Shown: piece by piece, positions 34,247 through 39,183 of the stretch | How positions within the stretch are numbered: position 1 is the stretch's first letter | Layout of the letters: each line of letters starts with the position of its first letter | DNA from: Aeromonas bestiarum | Lineage (GTDB): Bacteria > Pseudomonadota > Gammaproteobacteria > Enterobacterales > Aeromonadaceae | Direction of reading: 5' to 3' | DNA: 39,183 bases | Assembly (NCBI RefSeq): GCF_000819745.1 | Contig: NZ_CDDA01000030.1 | Span: 1 to 39,183 of the forward strand | Program-made: the position numbers and the translations under genes | Notes under the pieces: generated by a model | Databases searched by the model: none | What the model was told of the DNA's origin: nothing | The model's input: the letters and a program-made list of their open reading frames with translations, nothing else

Positions 34247-34978
34247 TTACTCGCTCTTGATGGCTTTACAGGCATTGCCTGCACACTGGTATTTGATATC
34301 CATATATCCGCCGTAGTCATTGACGTAGCTGATCACAAATTGGTTGCCCAACGCTTCCGGGATCGTGACCGTCTGCTCTGACTTGGGTTCAACCATAAAG
34401 GCGGAGAAACCCTTGATGGTGGTCCGCTCCTTGCCCTGCGGATGGCCGAGGCCCACGTAGGTGATGTAGTAAGGGGTCGGGTTGTTGACCTTCAGGGTCG
34501 TGCCCTGCTTGGTGATCAACACCTGATCCTGCCAGACGGCGCCGCGCTCCGGGATGATGGCCTCGGGGCGGTAGAACAACTTGATCTTGGACTGCACCGC
34601 AATCTGCATCACGTTGCTCTTCTCGCTCTTGGGCGGGATCTCGCGCAGGTTGAAGTAGTAGATCGACTCGCGATCCTTGGGCAGGCTGTCGATGGCTGGC
34701 ACGCTGGCGATGCGCACGATGGACTTCTGGTTGGCATCCACCCGTTGTACCGGCGGCAATATCACGAAGGGAGAAGCGATCTTCTGGCCCTGGGTGTCTT
34801 CAATCCAGGCCTGCGCCAGGTAGGGCAGCTTCTGGTTCTCGTTCTTGATGTTGAGGCTGATGGATTTGGCACCGCCCGGATACACGACGCGGGTACGATC
34901 CAGCACTATGGCAGCACTGACGTTGAGCGAGGTCATGCCCAGCACGGCCAGACAGGTATAAGAGAGCAGCTTTTTCAT
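34247..34978 (-). CDS. Periplasmic fimbrial chaperone, FimC/PapD type
   Basis: The 243 residues comprise a signal peptide (to about 22) and two immunoglobulin-like domains. Domain 1 has LDRTRVVYPGG, AQAWIED, PFVILPPVQRV (subunit-binding strand) and the YYFNLREIPPKSE signature. Domain 2 has QSKIKLFYRP and NPTPYYITY. The spacing between the F1 and G1 strands is short, as in chaperones of FimH-type pili. Two C-terminal cysteines (YQCAGNACK) match the disulfide seen in PapD relatives. It holds subunits by donor-strand complementation and delivers them to the usher. Confidence 0.94.
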   Translation of the reverse strand: MKKLLSYTCLAVLGMTSLNVSAAIVLDRTRVVYPGGAKSISLNIKNENQKLPYLAQAWIEDTQGQKIASPFVILPPVQRVDANQKSIVRIASVPAIDSLPKDRESIYYFNLREIPPKSEKSNVMQIAVQSKIKLFYRPEAIIPERGAVWQDQVLITKQGTTLKVNNPTPYYITYVGLGHPQGKERTTIKGFSAFMVEPKSEQTVTIPEALGNQFVISYVNDYGGYMDIKYQCAGNACKAIKSE

Positions 34979-34988
34979 CGGTATCCCA

Positions 34989-37523
34989 TTACTTGCAAGT
35001 GAGAGTCTTCATCGACAGATCGGTTACTTCTTGCGGCGCCACTATCTGGCACTGGCGGGCCCCGCCCCAGGAGAGTTCAAACGCTTCATTCGGTTTCACC
35101 CCGGTCAGATAGACCAGGCCATCCTCATCCACCACCGAGAGCACCCGGCCGGAATCCTTGACGACTGTGGCGCCAAACGGCGGTACTGAGCCATCGGGCA
35201 GTTTGACATTGGCCAGCAACTTGAACCCTTCGGCCATTTCGAAGGCATTATATCCAATTGCACCCTCGGTCAGGGTCCCCTGCTTGATGGCATTCATGAC
35301 ATCTATGTCATCGCCCAGCTGATCCACGTCTATCCGGGTGTCGCTCTTGCGATAGTCGGTCATGTCGCTGATCACAGCGACGCCAAAGCGGTTGGTCACG
35401 GCGCGGCCGTTGTTGAAAGAGACGCCGGAGGTCTTGTCGGTGTCCACCATCATGCGGGTACCGCCGCGGCGAGTAGCCTGGTGCAGCGCCGCCCCATGTT
35501 CGGTCGCCGTCAGACCGCCGCGCAGGCTGGCTCCGACCGAGGTGTACTCGCTCTGCACGCTGTAGGCGTTGAGGCTGACGGCACCTACATCTCCGTTGTG
35601 GTTGTAGTAGCCACGCGCTACGGCGTGGCCGTTGCTCTGCACGCCCGCCCCCAGCTGATAGGTATCATCCGGCCGGCTGTAATCCTGATAGGTCGCCAGG
35701 TGGGTGACCTTGCCGTTGGAGGACTGCACGCTGTATCCCGCGCTCTTCCTGTCCCCGATCGGCATGCTCAGGGTCAACATGACGCTCTTGTCATCCTCGT
35801 AATTCTCGGTCTTGGTCTTGTAGGCAGATACATAGACGGAGACATCCTTGAAGCTGCCGATGCTCACGTTCTTGTTGATGGAGAGGCCGTAGCGATCCTC
35901 TGCCTCGTGATCCCAGTACGTTCTGTGGGTGTAGTCCAGATAGATTGTCAGGGCTTTGGCCGCATCATCCGCCCAGAAGGTCTTGTTGGCAGTGATGGTA
36001 TATAGCTCCTTGTCACCCCAGGTGTTGTAGTCATCGCTCGAGGTCGTATTGTTGTTCTCCAGCCGATCCTTGTTGCTCAAGAATTGCGACATGGTCATGA
36101 AGTTATGCTGAGAGAAGCGATAACCCGCGAAGGTGATCGAGCTGTTGTATTCATCGAACTGCTTGGCGTAGTTCACGCGTACCGACTGGCCAATCTTGGT
36201 CGACAGGCCCGGCAATTTCGAAATGGATTGGGTCAGGTCGGCAGAAATAGCACCGAATGCATAAAGGTCGCGACCAATCCCCAGGCCCATGGAGTTATAT
36301 TCGCCAGCGACCAGGCTGCCACCGTAAAGTGACCAGGAGTTCGCCACCCCCCAGGAGAAATCGCCGGTGACAAACGCCGGGCCATGCACGTCGTGGGCGG
36401 AATCCCCCAGCTCGGAGGGAGCACCGACGGCCAGATTGTATCTGACGTAGCCGGGGCGAGTCAGGTAGGGGACGGTCGCGGTGTCTACCTGGAACGAGCT
36501 GACGCTGCCATCCTGCTCCTCCACCCGTACGTCGAGACGACCGCGCACCGAGCTGTCCAGCCCCTGAATACGAAACGGGCCGGCTGGCACGTTGGTCTCA
36601 TAAATGATGCGGCCGGACTGGGAAATGGTGACCTTGGCATTGGTCTTGGCGATGCCGCTCACCTCGGGCGCATAACCCTGCAGGCTCGGCGGCAGCATGC
36701 GCTCGTCATTGGCCAGATTCACGCCCGTGTAGCGAAAGCCGTCGATCAGCTGGGAGTTGAGCTGCTGCTCGCCCACCGTCAGCTTGGCCGCCATGTCGGT
36801 CAAGGGGCGATAGGCATAGATACGATTCAGCTCGGCTGACGACCGCTCATCATCACCCCAATAAGAGCTGGCCTGATAGTCACCACGCAGGCGCCAGGCG
36901 CCATAGTTGGCCCCCAGGGTGCCATAGCTGCTGATATTGCTATTGGAGTAGTCACTCCCTTCATTGACCTGGGCGTTGATGTTGTAATCCAGCATCAGAC
37001 CGGTAATACCCACGTCCCACTGCTCCGGTGGAATCCAGTTGGGGTCGCTGTATTTCATCCACGCCTGGGGCACGGCAATCCTGAGCAGGCCATTGCCGAT
37101 GTCGTTCGAGATCACGACCCCGTCCAGCGCCAGCAGATTGGCACACTGGCCATCGTGCCAGGTATCGATCTTGGCAATGGCCTCATCGGTCAGCGCCAGC
37201 TTGGGGATCACCTCTTGCGGCAGACAGGCAACCCCGCCTTTGCCCTTGCCGGCATTGGTCTCGTAGAAAGGGATCTTCTGCAGGGGCAGCTTGTTCTTGT
37301 TGACCTCGATCTCGAGGTAGTAGTCACCGGGCAGAATGTAGCCTTCATCGGCAAACTGGGAGAGGTCGATCTTGGTTCGTTCGTCCAGATCGAGCGCGTC
37401 AATATTAAACTCCGTTTCTGCCCATGCGTGGTTTGCCACCGCCATCAGGCCGGGCACGCACAGCATAAAAGCCATCTTTGAATAATGTTTTTTTCTTGCA
37501 GAGTTTGATGTTGAAACGCTCAT
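34989..37523 (-). CDS. Outer-membrane fimbrial usher, FimD/PapC type
   Basis: The 844 residues are typical of ushers. The signal peptide reaches about residue 35 (NHAWA). The N-terminal chaperone-binding domain (TEFNIDALDL..LPGDYYLEIEVN) is followed by a long beta barrel with plug; GPFRIQGLDSSVRGRLDVRVEEQDGS lies just past the first barrel strands. The C-terminal domains end in a paired-cysteine segment (ARQCQIVAPQ...TLTCK). The usher drives subunit assembly and secretion at the outer membrane. The chaperone gene follows 10 bp downstream. A copy of the CATTAATGAG motif lies about 33 bp before its ATG. Confidence 0.95.
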   Translation of the reverse strand: MSVSTSNSARKKHYSKMAFMLCVPGLMAVANHAWAETEFNIDALDLDERTKIDLSQFADEGYILPGDYYLEIEVNKNKLPLQKIPFYETNAGKGKGGVACLPQEVIPKLALTDEAIAKIDTWHDGQCANLLALDGVVISNDIGNGLLRIAVPQAWMKYSDPNWIPPEQWDVGITGLMLDYNINAQVNEGSDYSNSNISSYGTLGANYGAWRLRGDYQASSYWGDDERSSAELNRIYAYRPLTDMAAKLTVGEQQLNSQLIDGFRYTGVNLANDERMLPPSLQGYAPEVSGIAKTNAKVTISQSGRIIYETNVPAGPFRIQGLDSSVRGRLDVRVEEQDGSVSSFQVDTATVPYLTRPGYVRYNLAVGAPSELGDSAHDVHGPAFVTGDFSWGVANSWSLYGGSLVAGEYNSMGLGIGRDLYAFGAISADLTQSISKLPGLSTKIGQSVRVNYAKQFDEYNSSITFAGYRFSQHNFMTMSQFLSNKDRLENNNTTSSDDYNTWGDKELYTITANKTFWADDAAKALTIYLDYTHRTYWDHEAEDRYGLSINKNVSIGSFKDVSVYVSAYKTKTENYEDDKSVMLTLSMPIGDRKSAGYSVQSSNGKVTHLATYQDYSRPDDTYQLGAGVQSNGHAVARGYYNHNGDVGAVSLNAYSVQSEYTSVGASLRGGLTATEHGAALHQATRRGGTRMMVDTDKTSGVSFNNGRAVTNRFGVAVISDMTDYRKSDTRIDVDQLGDDIDVMNAIKQGTLTEGAIGYNAFEMAEGFKLLANVKLPDGSVPPFGATVVKDSGRVLSVVDEDGLVYLTGVKPNEAFELSWGGARQCQIVAPQEVTDLSMKTLTCK

Positions 37524-37555
37524 AAATTTACTCTAGGGATGGCATAACGGTCTCA

Positions 37556-37569
37556 CATTAATGAGGTAT
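37556..37569. promoter_or_regulatory. Shared CATTAATGAG(G/A)TAT motif, copy 2
   Basis: The plus strand reads CATTAATGAGGTAT. Thirteen of 14 bases agree with 38736-38749. It lies in the 68-bp gap before the usher gene. It could be a regulator site or an internal control point; the function is inferred from the repetition only. Confidence 0.4.
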
Positions 37570-37591
37570 CTACACTAAGCAATGAACTTGC

Positions 37592-37984
37592 TTACATATA
37601 ATCGAGCTCAAACAGCGCCGTTCTATCTGAAATAAACAGCTGATTGCCATTTATTTTCAAATTGAATTCCAGATCGCTGTTGACAATATCCGAGACAATA
37701 AAGCGTTCGCCGGATACCTTGTAATATTGGCCATTGCTGATGATGCTCAATTCATCGTTCATGGCACTGCGCACGGACATGGCAATAAAAGGCAGTGATG
37801 TGCCTTCAGCCTGACATCCGCTGATTTTCAGCGTGCCCTGGTGTTGGGCTTGCTGAGGGATACTGTGTAAAACATCCAGAGTACACCCAGATTCAGCCAG
37901 GCCATCCGTGATCTCATTGGCAAGAACAGGCCCCGCCATCATCACCATCTGCAGCACTACCGGCACCATCATTGAAGTTTTCAT
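37592..37984 (-). CDS. Short pilin-like fimbrial accessory protein
   Basis: This 130-residue protein has a signal peptide cleaved near VLA (about residue 22). The mature part of about 108 residues contains just two cysteines (SGCTLDV and ISGCQAEG), spaced like a shortened pilin disulfide. The end FELDYM has a penultimate tyrosine, as pilins do. It is much shorter than a normal pilin (about 150-160 mature residues). It sits between the major subunit and the usher, the place of fimI/papH-type genes, so a terminator or anchor role is possible. The ATG at 37984 is chosen over a longer frame without a signal sequence. I do not recognise its family. Confidence 0.7.
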   Translation of the reverse strand: MKTSMMVPVVLQMVMMAGPVLANEITDGLAESGCTLDVLHSIPQQAQHQGTLKISGCQAEGTSLPFIAMSVRSAMNDELSIISNGQYYKVSGERFIVSDIVNSDLEFNLKINGNQLFISDRTALFELDYM

Positions 37985-38019
37985 GATCAAGGTTCGATAC
38001 GAGGAAACAGAATGTGTGA

Positions 38020-38047
38020 GGTTGTGGTGGTTCGCACCACCACAACC
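38020..38047 (-). repeat. Strong hairpin between major pilin and accessory gene
   Basis: Two perfect 12-nt arms (38020-38031 and 38036-38047; GGTTGTGGTGGT and its complement) surround a 4-nt loop. No T-run follows on the minus strand. It lies about 25 nt after the major pilin stop. Such hairpins in pilus operons can protect the pilin mRNA and lower expression of later genes; that role is inferred here. Confidence 0.6.
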
Positions 38048-38071
38048 CTTGTCACACGTTAAGGCAGCCAA

Positions 38072-38617
38072 TTACTCGTAGGAGAGAGTAAAGTTGGTCA
38101 CTGCAGTGAAAGCACCGGCTTTCAGCGGGTTGGCAGTCTGATCGGCATAACCTTTCAGCACGGCGCTGAAGGGCAGTTCGTTGTCACCGTTTACCAGACC
38201 AAACGCAGCAGTGGGTTCACCCAGTACGATATCTGCGCCAGTACCTGGAGCAGTCATCTTGATGCCAGCGCCGGCAGCTTGACCACCACCGATCAGCAGC
38301 AGGCTGGAATCTACCGGATCTTTGGCACCACTGAAGGTCACCTTGACGGCATCTTCCTTGTCGGAGATTTCGCAGTTCAGTAGCTTGATGCTGAACGGCT
38401 TGGAGTTGGACTCACCACCACTGACCAGCTCTTTGGTGCTGATCTGGCCCATCTCTACAACCTGGTCAACAGACTCGGGAGCAACGGAGCAAGGAGCGTT
38501 GATGATTTCACCGTTGAAGGTGACTTTGCCTGAACCAGCGCCACCGGCAGCAACGGCGGAGCCGCACAGCAGAATGGAACCAACACCCATAGCAACCAAG
38601 ATTTTATTAGCGTTCAT
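38072..38617 (-). CDS. Major fimbrial subunit, type 1-like pilin
   Basis: The 181-residue protein has a signal peptide cleaved near AVA (residue 23) and a mature pilin of about 158 residues. It shows the FimA-family pattern: an alternating N-terminal strand (GSGKVTFNGEIINAPC), first Cys in NAPCSVAPES, VEMGQISTKEL, second Cys in LLNCEIS, and the C-terminus FTAVTNFTLSYE with penultimate Tyr-Glu. The N-terminal strand complements the next subunit. It is first in the operon and closest to the long AT-rich control region, as expected for the most abundant subunit. Confidence 0.92.
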   Translation of the reverse strand: MNANKILVAMGVGSILLCGSAVAAGGAGSGKVTFNGEIINAPCSVAPESVDQVVEMGQISTKELVSGGESNSKPFSIKLLNCEISDKEDAVKVTFSGAKDPVDSSLLLIGGGQAAGAGIKMTAPGTGADIVLGEPTAAFGLVNGDNELPFSAVLKGYADQTANPLKAGAFTAVTNFTLSYE

Positions 38618-38649
38618 TCGTATATACCTACATTAACGTGTGTTGTTAT

Positions 38650-38697
38650 GCGGCATCATCTGGATCAAGCTGGAGTCATGATTTTCGATGATGCCGC
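38650..38697. repeat. 11-bp inverted repeat in the fimbrial leader
   Basis: The arms GCGGCATCATC (38650-38660) and GATGATGCCGC (38687-38697) are perfect complements with a 26-bp spacer. They lie between the likely -10 (38699-38704) and the major pilin ATG, so they would be in the mRNA leader or at a binding site. The spacer is too short for an invertible promoter of the fimS type. Confidence 0.6.
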
Positions 38698-38698
38698 G

Positions 38699-38704
38699 AT
38701 ATTA
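38699..38704 (-). promoter_or_regulatory. Candidate -10 of the fimbrial operon
   Basis: The minus strand reads TAATAT, about 82 bp before the major pilin ATG. There is no good -35 at the right distance, which suits an activator-dependent promoter. Confidence 0.35.
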
Positions 38705-38733
38705 TTGCTCAGCAACTGTCAGCAGACCGACGC

Positions 38734-38749
38734 CTCATTAATGAGATAT
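38734..38749. promoter_or_regulatory. Palindromic CTCATTAATGAG site upstream of the fimbrial operon
   Basis: CTCATTAATGAG (38734-38745) is a perfect 12-bp palindrome. With the bases up to 38749 it contains the 14-bp motif also seen at 37556-37569. Its centre would be near -48 relative to the start predicted from the -10 at 38699-38704. The nearby ToxR-like regulator is a candidate binder; this is inferred. Confidence 0.45.
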
Positions 38750-39162
38750 GGCTACTGGTGCAATTATCTGTGCATATCAAACAAGCAAAGGTGTTTGCAG
38801 TATTAGAGGCAGTTCCCGCCACCTCCCATTTGCACGACTACATACATCCATGTCATCTGCACAAAAAACCGAATTCAACTTTTGCTTGGTGGATAAATTA
38901 ACGACACATCTGATGCACATCAAATACATTTTGATTTTTATAAATTCCTTTATAAACACTTTAAAATCATAAAGTTACAATCTCCCATGACATTTCAAAA
39001 CAATGAGAGACAATTAACCACTATATATATCACTCGACTGACAATAGTGAGTTTCACAACCCACTCACATCACAAACCAAATTAACAAAAAACCAACATC
39101 AGCCACTAAAAACGAACACCACTGACCAAGCAAATTGCCTCCCTCATCTTTGCCAAGTAATC
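38750..39162. other. AT-rich upstream region of the fimbrial operon
   Basis: This stretch is clearly more AT-rich than the rest of the window and shows no convincing gene. A 74-codon frame at 38748-38972 lacks a ribosome binding site and any family pattern. AT-rich regions of this kind before pilus operons are often bound by H-NS and IHF; no specific site is claimed. Confidence 0.45.
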
Positions 39163-39183
39163 AATCAGGTAATCAGGTAATCA
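39163..39183. repeat. Tandem 8-mer AATCAGGT at the window edge
   Basis: Two full copies of AATCAGGT are followed by AATCA, where the window ends. The array may continue outside the window. Confidence 0.5.

Noticed and set aside
38650..38697. Invertible promoter (fimS-like switch)
   Set aside because: The 11-bp arms are only 26 bp apart, too short for a promoter inversion, and there is no recombinase gene in the window.
38748..38972. 74-codon frame in the AT-rich fimbrial upstream region
   Set aside because: It lacks a ribosome site and family pattern; an opposite-strand frame of similar length also exists, as expected by chance.
1..39183. CRISPR array, tRNA, rRNA or insertion sequence
   Set aside because: I looked for spaced repeats, cloverleaf-like sequences and transposase frames with terminal repeats and saw none; small or degenerate cases could be missed by eye.

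Overview
The window looks like a chromosomal segment of a high-GC gammaproteobacterium. Gene content, E. coli-like orthologues and local gene orders fit Aeromonas best; this is an inference from recognised proteins, not from a database search. No rRNA, tRNA, insertion sequence, phage gene, CRISPR array or replication origin was seen.

Region by region. (1) 295-2007: a TetR-type regulator with a near-perfect 20-bp palindromic operator and a DUF418/YeiB-like membrane protein, probably one operon. (2) 2149-6217: the mannitol operon mtlA-mtlD-mtlR behind three CRP-type sites. (3) 6395-9076: a CPA1-type cation/proton antiporter, an overlapping J-domain protein and an unrecognised small protein. (4) 9119-10639 (minus): zntB and a small MscS-type channel. 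(5) 10744-12783: a YaiI-type protein, a PepSY protein plus cytochrome b561 pair behind a CTTAA-N6-CTTAA box of the PmrA/QseB type, and a YdjM-type membrane hydrolase. (6) 12897-16045: nupC (minus) with a CRP-like site, a 563-bp gap holding a terminator and possibly a small RNA, then dbpA. (7) 16160-18716: a YkgJ-type cysteine-cluster protein followed by a degenerate second copy of its own 3' end, a small STAS-like protein (minus), and a PepSY-TM protein with a Met/His-rich insert. (8) 18789-22544 (minus): a btsT/cstA-yjiX-yjiA operon with a small downstream gene; it matches the E. coli yjiY-yjiX-yjiA order. (9) 22796-31119: a compact menaquinone locus, menA (minus) diverging from menF-menD-menH-menB-menC-menE. 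(10) 31421-38617: a ToxR/CadC-like membrane-bound regulator converging on a six-gene chaperone-usher fimbrial operon (minus), with an AT-rich upstream region.

The least expected observation is three partial gene duplications next to their parents within about 12 kb: the 3' end of ykgJ, the 5' end of yjiA, and the 5' end of menB. The menB copy makes a 29-codon open leader whose stop codon abuts the menB ATG. Other points are a shared ATTAATGAG-containing motif at two places in the fimbrial operon, several strong intercistronic hairpins, and an unusually short pilin-like gene in the fimbrial operon.
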